Of a stretch of 64,000 nt of DNA, positions 21,960 through 33,969 are shown piece by piece (position 1 is the first letter of the stretch; every line of letters begins with the position of its first letter). The notes beneath the pieces are model-generated. The model had not been told where the DNA came from and did no database searches. It was given only the letters and a program-made list of their open reading frames with translations. This DNA comes from Odontocerum albicorne (lineage: Eukaryota > Arthropoda > Insecta > Trichoptera > Odontoceridae): contig OX463839.1 of the NCBI GenBank assembly GCA_949825065.1, positions 29,521,540-29,585,539 of the forward strand, given 5' to 3'. The position numbers and the translations under genes are program-made.

Positions 21960-22655
21960 ATTGGCTCAAGTGTCGCGAACGGATTGATTTTAAAATGTAT
22001 CTCCTTGTATTCAGGTCCCTTGATGGGATGTCTCCATTGTATCTTTCGAGTCTGTATCTGAGAGTTGTGACCTCGGAGGCAGAGATAAGTAGAACTTTGA
22101 GGTCATTTTCGTCATCATCGAATACATTAATTATTCCGATCCAATAGGGCGAGGTATCGTGATAGGGCTTTTGCCGTTGCTAGTCCTGTGTTGTGGAATG
22201 GCTCGTTTCTTACTATTAGAAATATAGGTGCAGTGTGCAGCATTAGGAAGCACTAGACGATAGCCCTTTTTGGGAGGACTTATCAATATTTATTATAATT
22301 GTATATGAACACTACGCATGTACATTACACTACATCTAACGCCGAATGTATTACTATCACATATCGGAAGATCCACAAAGGTTTCATTGTAGTTCGTTTT
22401 TCATTGTTAAGTTTTCTGCGATTTTTATATCAAATATTATATGTTTTGTTCAACATATACATATGCGGAAAGTACTTAATCTAATGGCCGCAACCACTAT
22501 CTTCGTATCCTTACATTTAACTCATATATAAATTAACTTTGTAATATTTTAAATCTATCAATAATAGTAGGTTCTAATCCCGAGTTAGAGTGGTCTTTGA
22601 GAGTCTAAACGACGCTGTATAAATTGTCATTTTAATATTATTATTATTAAACATC
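21960..22655 (+). mobile_element. CR1/L2-like LINE 3' end (RT C-terminus plus 3' UTR)
   Basis: The plus strand reads WLKCRERIDFKMYLLVFRSL, DGMSPLYLSSLY, then after a frame change near 22138 RSNRARYRDRAFAV and PVLWNGSFLTIRNIGAVCSI. This is the pattern of the end of a CR1/L2-type polyprotein (HWL..R..FK.....Y..L.G..P.YL ... RAF..A.P.LWN.LP..IR). A 3' UTR follows and ends GTCTAAACGACGCTGTATAA with a (TTA)n tail. The 3' UTR recurs reversed at 25205-25565. Confidence 0.8.
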
Positions 22656-23449
22656 CTTTCATAGTTCATGTGATATGATGAAACACTCATATTTACTTTT
22701 GAAAATCGTTAAATTCTAGTGTAAATTAAATCAAACCAATATATAAAATATCCGGTATCGTAAACCAATATCCCCGTCTTAACAATAATAATTTAATATC
22801 CAAATACATTTCCAACGTACACATAGTACTTAGTCACACGCCTGAATTTAATTTCCACGCTCCTGTTCTTGTATCACGATACGCATTTACCATAGAACAA
22901 AACAAAATATTCCCTCGAACGCTTCTCCGTTTCAGACATTTTCATGGTTTCTTTTTATTCCTCTCACGATAGCACTAGTGTAATGATAGCGTTCCGATAC
23001 AAACGGTTCGAGATTCAGTAATAATCCTGAATTTTTCTGGTTCTCATTGAAAAAAGAAAATACCTGTTGAGATAAATTTGAATTCATGTTATATTTATCG
23101 ACTTGGAGTATTAGTTACACTACGAATTTTATGTTATTCACGCCGAATTAACCCAAAGGAAATATGAAATAAAGCGCGTCTTTGTACCATCGGGTCATCA
23201 GGATTACGCATATACGACAGACGTTCCGTACATTTCAATTCAAATACTGATATGTTTTTATACTTTTGTGTTGCTAGTATCATGTTTGAAGTACGCAACA
23301 AATAATTTATAATATTTTTTCTCTCTAACAAATATACTCGTACATAACGAAAAGTAGACTACTTTAACAAGTTGAAGAAGAAAATATTGGAGTATAATAA
23401 CAATACTTGTCAAGTTTTGAGTCATTTTAATAAAGCCGTTTTTGAATAC

Positions 23450-23535
23450 ATGGATAGTATTAATTATTAGAAAGGGACAATGTATACAGCGCCGTTTCGA
23501 GAACAGCACTATCTTCAAATGCGCTCTGATACAAT
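23450..23535 (-). mobile_element. 3' tail fragment of the 21960 LINE family
   Basis: Reverse complement of the AGCGCATTTGAAG...CGGCGCTGTATACATTGTCC tail block. Followed at 23586-23650 by an isolated tRNA-like B box (GGGTTCGATTCCCAG). Confidence 0.65.
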
Positions 23536-24059
23536 GTGAAAAAGAAAGGAATCGAGATATGTGAAAAATCAAAGATAATTGTTGAAGCCTATAGGTAGAA
23601 CGTTAGTCTTAGATAAGGAGTTTCGGGTTCGATTCCCAGCAGTAAATAGAAAGGTTCAATCAATATGTGTTTAAAATCATTTTGATTACAGTAAACTGGA
23701 AATAAGGAAAATGGTCCTAAACTATGGATAAGGTTGGTCAAAAATTCTCCGTCAAGCCGAGAAAATATTTTGAAAGTTCAACTGATGTTTTTTTTATTGG
23801 AATCGAAAATTGAAAAATTGACATCAAGGTTAAATATTTGACAAAAGTAGAGTGCAAAGCACGTTTTGAATCGAGGGTCTTCTGCACAGAAATCTAATGC
23901 GTTCCCGATCGACTGCATTTCCTGATACTGTTATATCCACATACCACTGTGAATGCCGGCCGAGTTGTCTAATGGCATACATACATACATACCATTAAGC
24001 CGTTTTCCTGGTAGGGTAGGCGCAGGATAGAGCGCTAGACTTCCCTATCTCGACACACA

Positions 24060-24600
24060 AATTTCGCCTCTTCCAAATTCATACATCTCATAAAACACCT
24101 ACGAATTTTCTTATTTCTTACGTTTCCGTCTTTCAAAATATCATTAATTTGATCGAACACTATTTACTTTGGTCTTTCCCTGCCACGCCATCCACCCACA
24201 TTTGTACTGTTATTTGTTTTGTTAGTCTTTCTTCAATCATTTGTTCCGCGTACCCAAACTATCTCAGAATGATGTTCATCTCACTTAATACATCAGCGTT
24301 CATATTCATCCCTTATATTTTAATTCGGTATTCTGTCATAATTTTCACCCCATGTATTATTCTCAGAGTATGCATTTCTACATTTATTCGGCTATATTCA
24401 GTCGTATTTCCACGTTTCACTTAAGTTCACGTTCATCCCTAATCTCTTAATTTCGTATTATGTCATACATTGTCACCTCATTTATTATTCTCAGTACATG
24501 CATTTCTAGAGCATTTGTTTGTCTCCTTTCAGTATTTTCCATGGTCACATTTATCTTCCATAAATCATTGCACTAAAAACTGTGGTGGTTCCATGGTCAT
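24060..24600 (-). pseudogene. LINE reverse-transcriptase C-terminal remnant
   Basis: Minus-strand pieces such as ALEMHVLRIINEVTMYD and FGYAEQMIEERLTKQITVQM fit the ...EM..LRRI.G..R.D..RN..I and W.GH..RM...R..K sections found near the end of many insect LINE polyproteins. The first section appears twice (about 24480 and 24350), a small internal duplication. Several stops; not functional. Confidence 0.55.
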
Positions 24601-24754
24601 CTCAGCAGATATTGAGAATGTCTAGTTGTATATTTGTCATAGTGCCCCGCTTACTTGGTTTCCTATCACTACACGCCGTTCGATATCTTCGTAACTCTTT
24701 CTTCATCTGAGAAAATACTATTCAAATGGCAGAATAGTCTAATTGGACATATAT

Positions 24755-24945
24755 GGTATATGCAAAAAAAAGAGACCCATCCCATTGGTTCGTTTTTTGG
24801 TTTATTTGAAATATTGAAAAAACCAAGATCAATCCTATACATAAAGTATATGTGCAAAAATATCTAGCAAGTTCAATGGGGTTTATGGGTTAAATTCCGC
24901 CGGTTTGATGTTTCCTCAATTATTTCGTAATGTGTACACTCCATG
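24755..24945 (+). mobile_element. MITE family A, copy with degraded right end
   Basis: Starts TATATGCAAAAAAAAGAGAC and shares GTTTATTTGAAATATTGAAA, TATGTGCAAAAATATC and TTTCCTCAATTATTT with 56143-56370. Confidence 0.6.
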
Positions 24946-25204
24946 TGAGTTATTTTTAAGAAATACGTCTAATTTTACAGATTATTATTGTTATTGTATC
25001 TACTTCAAAAAGTTTGTTGAAATTATTAGAAAAAGGTTTTTCAGACTTATGAACGGAATGGAAGATCAACCGCAATTATTCTGAAATGCCGTGGAGGGGA
25101 AGAAATACTTGTAATCTTATTAGAAATAAAATTACGAAGGAAATCGAAATCGATACTCGTAGAAGAGATTAGAGTGTAAAGGATAGTCAAGAAGAAGATA
25201 GTTT

Positions 25205-25565
25205 AAAATAATATAATAAAAGGACAATTTATAAAGCGCCGTTTAGAGAGCAGATTCCCCCTCAAGGACGTTCCAACTCAGGACTCGATATATAAGTTAC
25301 GTGTAAAGATAGGATAATAGTGGCTGCGGCCATTAGATTAGGTACATTCCGCATCTTCAAATGTTTAGAAAAAACATATTTGGTAAGAAAACCGCAGAAA
25401 ACTTACCAAAGGAAGACGAACTACAAATAAACCTATGTAAATAAATCTTGTATCGTAACACATTCGACTTTAGGTATAGTGCAGTGTAACATACGTGTGT
25501 AACGTTCGTATAAAATCATAAATTTTGATAAGACCTCCCAAAAAGGGTTGTCTTAGGATGGATAC
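25205..25565 (-). mobile_element. 3' UTR copy of the 21960 LINE family, 5' truncated
   Basis: The reverse complement aligns with 22250-22655 over its length, from the CCCTTTTTGGGAGG block through ATCTAATGGCCGCAACCACT to the TATAAATTGTCC tail and (TTA)n. Confidence 0.8.
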
Positions 25566-25689
25566 AAATATGATGTACATAATAATTTTTTGACAAACCT
25601 ACCGTTTTGTGTACATAGATAGTTAAATTAATCCCTTGAATTATTCGTCCCTTAAAACAATAAACGTTTTCAAATAATTGTATTTTTTA

Positions 25690-25905
25690 TACTTTCGTTA
25701 TATACAGTACAACCTGACGGACTTATTCCAAGATGGCAATCTCTTCCAACCAACCAGAATTGACCCAACATTGAATTAATACTAGATTGAAACCTTTTTA
25801 AAATAAGTACCAACGAGAATCGAACCAGCAACATCCGGGTCGGATGACAGGCGCCTTAGCAACTAGACTACGGACGACCTTCGTGGCCTATTTGGTTAGA
25901 CCTAG
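25690..25905. mobile_element. SINE family 1, head-to-head pair
   Basis: 25690-25873 is a reversed full-length family 1 SINE. At 25874 a forward head (ACGACCTTCGTGGCCTATTT) starts immediately and breaks at about 25905. The two heads face away from each other. Confidence 0.8.
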
Positions 25906-26261
25906 ACAAAAATAAATTATAAATCAAAGAAATTTCAGACAAAATTTCGGTTACAAACAAAATTTTTATGGCTTGAGAATATTATTTCTCAGAAATGAGA
26001 AAGAAATTTATGATGCGGAAGGAAGTGATCTTCATTTGGGAGAAGAAGACCATCAACGCCGTGTTCGTATTGTACCTACAAGTATGTTATGTTTATCCTC
26101 GTAAAGCATTTGGGAAATAATGATTGTTCTTGTGAAAGCTTTTAGGAAATTTATTTCTAACATTTATTAACGGGTATTTCTATTATTTTTTATCACTTCG
26201 AAAGAAAAATGTTTCTTAAATGTTCTTAAAGAAAACTGGAATGATTATATAAAGCTATATT

Positions 26262-26455
26262 TACGTTGTATACAAAACAACTTGGCAAGCGTATTGCCTG
26301 CGGCTATATCTACTAACCAACTCGATAGATGTTAAAGATACCTTAAGTGAAAATCTTACAGGACCCTCATTTAAAAAAAATCAGTACGAACGGAAATCAA
26401 ATACGCACCCCCCGGGTCGGAAGACAGAAATCTTACCAACTTGGTCACGGAAGTT
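26262..26455 (-). mobile_element. SINE family 1, diverged
   Basis: Reversed copy with GTATACAA, GATGTTAAAGATACCTTAAG, CCCCGGGTCGGAAGAC and ACCAACTTGGTCACGGA blocks. Confidence 0.75.
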
Positions 26456-26663
26456 GTATTATGTGTTGATCATTCTGAATTATCACATAAGGGTTTTTAA
26501 TACGTTTCTGGAAGAAATTGCAACAAGCGCTTCGAGTTGTTTTGTATATAACGGATGTATCTGGTTGTCTGGAAAGTAATTCGTAACGCATAATGCTCGT
26601 GGACAAAGTTCGAAAAACGTTTTCGATAATTTCAGTATCTCAGGAATCTTTCGTGTGGTAGAC

Positions 26664-26828
26664 CGCTGGTTATTTTCGATCAAAGTCTTCATTTGATCGT
26701 CATCAGTGGTAATCAGGTTTCCGAAACGGATACAATCTTCGAGTGTTATATCATCATTACGGATTTTTTAATCCACATTTGAAACACACGATCGTTTACT
26801 GCATCGTCGCCATGCACTGTACATATTA
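26664..26828 (+). repeat. Dispersed repeat B, copy 2 of 3
   Basis: CGCTGGTTATTTTCGATCAA to CACTGTACATATT. Aligns with 60583-60738 along its whole length and with 3427-3569. Confidence 0.8.
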
Positions 26829-27144
26829 TGAAGATTTCGATAGAAAGACTAACTGAATAGTGCTTTTGAGAAATCCCTTAAGTCAACAAAGGCTAACTTT
26901 TCAGGAGACAAAAAAAATTGATTTCTCTAAAAAAATTTTATCAAAGTGACTTAATTTTCAAAGGTTATTAGAATATTTGGGATGTTTTAGAGCATTGAAT
27001 CACAAAACAAAGATTTCTTTTAAATCTTCATGTAGAAAAAACTGTCTTATGGGGTTTCTCAAATACATAAATAAAAGACATTCACAACTTTTTGTTTAAT
27101 AAAAAAGGTTATGAAAAGGAACAAAAAATATACATAAAATGTAT

Positions 27145-27609
27145 TAGGTCTATTCAGGGATATCATCCTCACCGTTAAAGAATCCCTCTAAGTGTAATTA
27201 TGTGGTCTATCATCATCTTTATCTGTTACTGACCAATTAGGTATATTCAGGGATATCATTCTCACCGTTAAAGAATCCCTCTAAGTGTCATTATGTGGTC
27301 TATCATCATCTTTATCTGTTACTGACCAATTAGGTCTATTCAGGGATATCATCCTCACCGTTAAAGAATCCCTCTAAGTGTCATTATGTGGTCTATCATC
27401 ATCTTTATCTGTTACTGACCAATTAGGTCTATTCAGGGATATCATCCTCACCGTTAAAGAATCCCTCTAAGTGTCATTATGTGGTATATCATCATCTTTA
27501 TCTGTTACTGACCAATTAGGTCTATTCAGGGATATCATCCTCACCGTTAAAGAATCCCTCTAAGTGTCATTATGTGGTCTATCATCATCTTTATCTGTTA
27601 CTGACCAAT
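27145..27609. repeat. Minisatellite, 93-bp unit, 5 copies
   Basis: TATTCAGGGATATCATCCTC recurs every 93 bases with very few differences. The array lies wholly inside the transposon at 26850-28470, between its left arm and coding remnant. Confidence 0.96.
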
Positions 27610-27792
27610 TAAAAATTGTTTCATAAAATTTTGTCTTTCTTCAGGAAGATAACTTTTAAGCTTCACTAAGTCGTCCATCTTTTTTTTATTTATTGGTCTT
27701 CCGCTCTCAGTATATGCGAGTTAATAGGCGTTGTTGGTCTCTCTGTTGGCATTCCTCAGTACAAAGGTATGCTCGAACAAACCACCGATATA

Positions 27793-28238
27793 TTATTTCA
27801 CAACTACTACGCCAGCAGTCTCATTTGAGCGATGAAAGTAATTATATTGGCTTATCTCGAAAGGAAATTTATTTTCCTTAGGCACATGTTTCCCCATTGA
27901 TTCTACTGGGAGCATATTTTTATAGCATTTTGGCCACCATTTTTTGTGTTCAATAATATCTTTAGATGTTGAAAAAATCACTGAAAATTTATTTGAATTT
28001 GATGAGCTTAAAATTAACTCTGCAACATCTTTAATCGTGTATATTCTGTCACATCGAATAATTTTTCTCTTAAGGTGTCACAGAACACAGGAAAATAATG
28101 CTCAATAGTTTTAAACATCCCTAATGACACTAATCCAGACAAAAGTCTTACAATAGTATGATTTTTATTTTGTCCGCCACATCCATCCTCTGTGAATATA
28201 TGTAATTTTTCAACTGATACGAGTACCATGTTTTTCAT
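27793..28238 (-). pseudogene. Transposase-like remnant (DUF7869-type pattern)
   Basis: Two minus-strand frames. 28238-28014 has HIFTEDGCGGQNKNHTIVRL and FKTIEHYFPVFCD. 27981-27793 has WPKCYKNMLPVESMGKHVP and ISQYNYFHRSNETAGVV. The CGGQNKN ... HYFP ... KHVP ... SNE..G order is what I remember from transposon-derived proteins carrying DUF7869. A segment between them appears deleted and the frames differ. A profile search would settle the name. Confidence 0.5.
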
Positions 28239-29219
28239 TACATATTGATGTAGAAATGTGCTAACTTCATAACGTCCGTTTCCCTAGCATTTTCAGAGTT
28301 TTCTCTCCATGAAAATTTAAAAAAAATCTAAAACATCCCAAATATTCTAATAACCTTTGAAAATTAAGTCACTGTGTTACAATTATTTTAGAGAAATCAG
28401 TTTTTTTTGTCTCCTGAATAGTTATTTGTTGACTTATGGGGTTTCTCAAATACACTATTCAACTATTGTAGTGGGCCTCATATATCGAAACATTTCAACT
28501 AGGAGAGTCCGCAATTACTTTCTGTTAAAAAGTTAATCTATATATTTATTTATTACCGGCGTATAATGAAATGTTTCCAAAAAAATTATGGAATTTGTTC
28601 GAGTGAAATTGTACCTACAGAGTACCATAAAATGGGAAATGTAATTTCCTTTCAAACACAGAGGAAATGGATTTGATTCGTTCGGCCAGTGCCAGAAGGG
28701 TTTTTCTCTTTGCAATAATAAAAAACATGAAGCCTCAAAACATTTTTTTTTCGTTCCATCTTCAACATAACGCCAAAAATACTCAATTTGGGTAAACAAT
28801 AGTCGAAAAAATGCGTTCAACTAAACTATAATATGCATTCAGCACGTTTGGATAATTTTGTTCTATCGACATCTATTCGATATAAAAAAATCAAAACGCC
28901 AAGTTCCAAAAGATGAAAGAGCTAGGAGTCTTTTGACTCGGCACTCCATAAAAATAAAGAATGGCCAATGACATATATTCGATAAATACGAAATTGCTTT
29001 CCGGACAATATACACCACGTGTATTATTGCCGAATAAATCACCGGTTTCAATCCCACAGCAAGTTTGTCGCTCCAGGTACAAAAATATAATGTACTAGTT
29101 AGAAGAAAAATAACTATTCTATTATTTTTAATAGTCAATCAACCCAAACTAGGATGATTTGTGCCATCAAATTCAAGTCATTATGCAATTATATGAGTCA
29201 ATATAATAAAAAAAAAATT

Positions 29220-29365
29220 CAAGTTTCAACTATTACTCGTATATAGTATTCAATCAAAGTTTCAACTATTCCTCGTATATAGTATTAAATCAAAGTTTCA
29301 ACTATTCCTCGTATATAGTATTAAATCAAAGTTTCAACTATTACTCGTATATAGTATTAAATCAA
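29220..29365. repeat. Minisatellite, 36-bp unit, 4 copies
   Basis: Units of AAAGTTTCAACTATTCCTCG followed by TATATAGTATTAAATC. Confidence 0.92.
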
Positions 29366-31105
29366 AGAAAGTATAAGACTGATTTCCGTGCAAGTATTCT
29401 ATTCTATTCTAAACAATGATTTTCTTTCAGTTGTGCTAATATTTAAAGCTATACTTGTAATATATTATGTGTGTTCATAATATTTAAATAACACGTGTAA
29501 ACAAATATTTTCAAACGTTTCGCCGAGTTAAATCTGAAAATTAAGATTCTACGAAGAATACTTCATACCGTTTTTACCCATGGTTAAAAATGTAAAGCCA
29601 GCGCCGCCACCCACTCACTCACTCGTGTATAATAAAGTCGACGGAATTTCCAGGAAGTCGATCAACTTTTGAAAAACTTTCACGTAGGATATTACAAAAA
29701 AAGTTTATTTTACAAAGAGATAATTATAACAAAATTTTAAAAGGATGCTGTGGACGCCTCGATGTCTTGAATCGCAAATTCTTTTAAAACCTCAAGTATT
29801 TACGACTTTACCGAATGAAAGAACTTTGATCTACATTTTTTACACAATCATATCGGACTTTCATTAATTTGTTGGACTTGGTATGTAGATTTTACAAATA
29901 TATTTATTTGATACTTATAATTTACCCAAAAAAATCATCGTTAAAAAAATCATCGCCCGAAGTAACTTTTCATTTGATCATTTACAATTATTGATTTGTG
30001 AAAGAAAGACGGGAATTAATTACAAAATATGAGTTCAGGCTATTTTAATACACATTTCTATTATTTTCAAACCAAGAAGTACAGGATCCGGAAAAAATCA
30101 TCAAGCAAGTCTAACAAGAAGAAAGAATATTTTGTAAAAGGTATTTAAATTCGTTTGATAAACTGTTCTAAACTATAAGATACTGCTTTAAAGATTTCAA
30201 GCGTGTTTTCAATAGTGTAACTTATGAACCTACAATCAAAATTTTAAACATTTGATTCGTTTATACCCATCAATTTACTGTGACAATTACCTGTGGCTGG
30301 TTGAACCATTGAAACAGTTACAACTGTAAAAGTGACAAAAGTAAAAATGAAAGATGCATTCAGCGAGAGTGATTTTGAATAAACAGTAATTAAGATCCGT
30401 TATTTTTTTCGAATAAATAAATCGTATAGCTTACATCAAAGTGTATTTTATTAATTGTCAGTAACCACATAAACAGATTTATAAAAAAAATGCCAAAGCT
30501 TTTTAATTCAATAAGAATAGAATATCTGATAATATGTAAAATATGAACTATTTTAGAAAGCACTAAATGGTTCAGTTTACACGGTTTTTATTTACGCACT
30601 GTTTCCCTGGAATGAAATACCCGCGTAAATGGATGGATTATTGTATGTTGATGAGTACCATCCGAATGAATGAACAAACTGATGGATAACAAAGGGTATT
30701 TATTGTCTTCAAACTGAATCAAGAGATTACAGAGTCAAGTAAATAAAGAATAAAGGACTGAGATCATAAATACGAGCTTTAAAAGCACGCCTATACGAGT
30801 GCAACAGACTTTATTTAATAAGAATGAACATTTTTTGGTCGCAAAATTACTTAATAAAAAATATTTTTTCACTTTAAATCTGAGTAGAATGCTCCATCTG
30901 GCAACTCGGTGTTTTAATCTGTATTAAAATTAAAAATACCATGAATAATGTATTTTGATCAGAAACCATAATGAGAATGTTTTATTTTTTGTTAAATCAG
31001 CGCAGGAAAGTTAATACCCCGCGTTATTACAATTAATATTACTTATTACGTTAATGATAAAAGGAGATAGGTATTTATTCTCCTCAGTTGACTGTCGTTG
31101 AAAAA
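29366..31105. other. No gene or recognised repeat seen
   Basis: AT-rich sequence with frequent stops in every frame. Confidence 0.5.
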
Positions 31106-31111
31106 ATGTAT

Positions 31112-31500
31112 TGTTGACCTCCGTGGTCTAGTGGTACAGCATTTGAAACTGTTTTGTTCGGTTAACTTTAGCTGAATAAATGCAGTGCACTACCACCGTG
31201 GTACAACATTTGAAATTGTTTTCTTCAGTTAACTGTGACTGAATAAATGCATTGACAACCATCGTGGCTTTGTGGTACAAGATTTTAAATTGTTTTCTTA
31301 TGTTAACAGTGATTGAAGAAAATCACAGATGACCTCCGTGGTCTAGCAACACATTTGGAATAGTTTTTTTTTCGTTTAGTTGACTGACTCAATAAATGTA
31401 TTCACAACCACTGTCATTTAGTGGTACAACATTTAAAATATTTAGTCGAGTGCGATTAAATACAGTCTCCGTCGCGTAGTGATATATCACTTGAATTCAC
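31112..31500 (+). repeat. Diverged tandem array of tRNA-like 5' halves
   Basis: About six units of roughly 65-80 bp. Each starts with a variant of ACCTCCGTGGTCTAGTGGTA (an A-box-like tRNA head), then ATTTGAAAnTGTTTT, GTTAACTGTGACTGAATAAA. No unit has a B box. Units differ by 15-30% by eye, so the array is old. Confidence 0.75.
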
Positions 31501-31810
31501 CCAAAGTTTTCAGGTTCGTTTATCTATGGTTATTAAACAAACATTATCCTAGTCGGTTGTTTTTTTTACTTTGAGGTAATTGACTGTATATATGTTTTTC
31601 AAAAGAAAGTCAATGTAGACCACGAAGTTGTATAGCAGTAATACGAGTATCTCTATTTCATTGGATTTCAAATTTGAGAGATAAACGAACCCTTCCCATT
31701 TGCATATTTCCTCTGCGTCACCATATATTGAACTCGTACTTGCTGTTTGTTTCCAGAACTAACAATAACGTTTACTTTTATACAATTTAAGCATATATGG
31801 ATATAATTAT

Positions 31811-32030
31811 ATAAAAAGGACCAAAAGCAACCGAATACATTTTGTTTTGGGTTATTTAATATATCATAGCAGTTATCAATTATGTATGTGCAAAAATAAT
31901 AAAATCGTTAAATGGGTATTTTATAGTTAAACATGTTAGAGTTTTTGTTCCATACATGCATATAAAGTGGCGAGATATTTCCTCCATTATCTCAGAACTA
32001 GTTAAATGAGGGATGGGGTCATTTTGCATA
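31811..32030 (+). mobile_element. MITE family A
   Basis: Ends ATAAAAAGGACCAAAAG on the left and GGGGTCATTTTGCATA on the right are inverted partners. The interior matches 56143-56370 (ATGTGCAAAAATAATAA, GATATTTCCTCCATTATCT). Confidence 0.65.
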
Positions 32031-32044
32031 TTTACGTAAATAAA

Positions 32045-32249
32045 ACAACCTCCGTAGTCTAGTTGGAAAGGTGTCTGTCTTTCGGCCCGATCGTTGAGGA
32101 TTCAATTCCAGTTGGAACCCATTTATTCAAAATGGTTTCTCTCTAGATCTCGCTTAGGGTCTCTTTGACATATCATTCGTTGGTTGAAAGATATTGACAT
32201 GTGGTAATAAATCTACATGCTGTATTGTATACAACGAAATCAATTCAAT
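32045..32249 (+). mobile_element. SINE family 1
   Basis: CAACCTCCGTAGTCTAGTTG head, TTCAATTCCAGTTGGAACCC, then the GTTGGTTGAAAGATATTGAC body and a GTATTGTATACAACGAAATC end. Confidence 0.85.
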
Positions 32250-32467
32250 GGTATATCGTTATCTTTACAATTAAGTTTACCATTACATTTATTCATTTTT
32301 TTTGTGAAAATAAAACAAATGAATACTAACTAAATGTCATTCCAATTGGAAATTATTATACTCGTATTATAATTGCGCGTAGATACTGTTAACACTTTAA
32401 AATAAAATTGGAAATCAATTATGAAATAAAAGGAAACGGAAAATTGCCTTATTTGTTAAAATCGTAA

Positions 32468-32733
32468 ATGTATATCTTTATTCTACTCAGTTTCTGTTGG
32501 GCATGCTTAGGTATCTCTTTGAGCGTAAGAAATCTTTGTCTTCTGGCATACGTCGTCAGACTAAATGTTAAATGTTTCTGCAACTGCGCTGGCAGGAACT
32601 GTTCTCAATCACATACGCAAGAACGGGTTTCCCCGTCAATATGCCAGTTGGAAAAACCTTAACTCTTTTGAACGGAACCGCTTTAATATACCGGATATTG
32701 ACATATTTCATGTCAAAGAAAATTTTCTTCTAA
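32468..32733 (+). CDS. Candidate two-exon small secreted protein
   Basis: Exon 1 is 32468-32524: ATG, then a hydrophobic leader MYIFILLSFCWACLGISLS that looks like a signal peptide. It ends at GAGC|GTAAGA, a good donor. A 71-nt intron follows with CTAAATG-like branch sequence, and a pyrimidine-rich acceptor at 32595. Exon 2 (32596-32733, phase 0) reads ELFSITYARTGFPVNMPVGK onward and stops at TAA, giving 64 residues. An AATAAA lies at 32873. Without splicing, 32565-32771 offers another frame (68 codons). The start context is weak (T at -3). No family recognised; could be chance or a truncated gene. Confidence 0.33.
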
Positions 32734-33969
32734 GACTCTGGACGTTAGAAAGCACTCAACAACTTATTTAAGTAACTTTTGTATACTTATTTTTTTTTAA
32801 ATATGTTAATTATTTTTGTAATTGAATTTCAATGTATATTAATTCGGCAAACATGTATTGTGAATTAAAACAAATAAATAACATTTAATTTGCAATACCA
32901 TGTTCCACATAATAACGTATTTCGTATGTATGTGTGTAGCTATATCTTGAATACTTAAAAAATTAAAATGACATCATTTCGATGAGCTTAAAAAAAAGGA
33001 AAGAAAATGTATTTCGAAGTCGCAGTCTAAGAGGTTAAGTCTACAAATGGTTATATTATTATTTCTTGGAGTTTACTATACATATAAGACAAAGGCACAC
33101 TGTGTATCAAACAGACTTCTTGCTCTTTACAAAGTGCATTCGCTTTTTATTTGCTGCTTGGAAAAACATTTTTATATTTATATGATAAGGAATGATAATT
33201 TTCGTCACATAAATAGACATTTTTTTCAAGTAAAATAAAGATACAACGTACAAAAATATAACATGCACCGACATGACAGAATGAAATCATTATTCATTAA
33301 AATAAAGACACCGTGGGTTTTTTCTGTATTCTTATCGGAATTTTTGTACATTTAATTATTGGAATTTTTGTACATACTCGTACATATATGCAAAAATTAT
33401 TTTTTGACCTATTTTGGTACATATTATATTATATGAGGAAACATATTGCTCCTATGGTGTTATATAATAAAAATAATAAACATGAAATTAAAAAAATACT
33501 AGCCTCATATTTTTGCACACTATTTATCCGATATTTCAAAGAAACTGAAAAAAGTTTTTTGTGGAATAAAATATTTTTGCATATAAACGATACTTGAAGA
33601 ATAAGTGTAAATATTGACGATGAAGAGTTAAATGTCGTAAAACTTGGTAATTAAATGATACAAAATGAGTAAGTAAGCAAGCCTAAGAAGATATATGTTC
33701 TCAGTTATGTTAAAGACAAATATGATTTTATTCCCAGTATTGATAATATTATACTACAGAAAAAGCATAATAAAAAAGAAACATGATCTTTGTTTTCGTA
33801 TAGTTTTACCTTCGGTGAACAAAGTGTTAAGTATTTATTATTTTGTGCTTAATAAAGATATATCTATTTTTTGCTGCAAAATAAGTAGATTCTACTCGAA
33901 ACATCCATTATTTAGCTGAAGTCTTGTTCGTGTCTTTCAGAAATTCAAAGGAACAAAATTGAAAAAAAG

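Larger units (their letters stand above)
26850..28470 (-). mobile_element. Decayed DNA transposon with about 150-bp inverted ends
   Basis: The left arm (26850-26995) and right arm (28320-28470) are inverted copies: TGAATAGTGNNTTTGAGAAA, then AGGAGACAAAAAAAA, then TTTTCAAAGGTTATTAGAAT. The right end read inward starts CACTACAATAGTTGAATAGT, which would fit a CACTA-like (CMC) element, but the left end does not show CACTA. The GGGTTTCTCAAATACA block also occurs at 27057, a subterminal repeat. The interior holds a 93-bp array and transposase-like fragments. Superfamily uncertain. Confidence 0.7.

Noticed and set aside
28533..29138. Minus-strand ORFs of about 95 codons
   Set aside because: No family resemblance; stop-dense neighbours; composition of background.
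33313..33919. Two plus-strand ORFs (94 and 74 codons) as genes
   Set aside because: AT-rich translations rich in Ile, Phe, Tyr and Lys with no motif or supporting signals.
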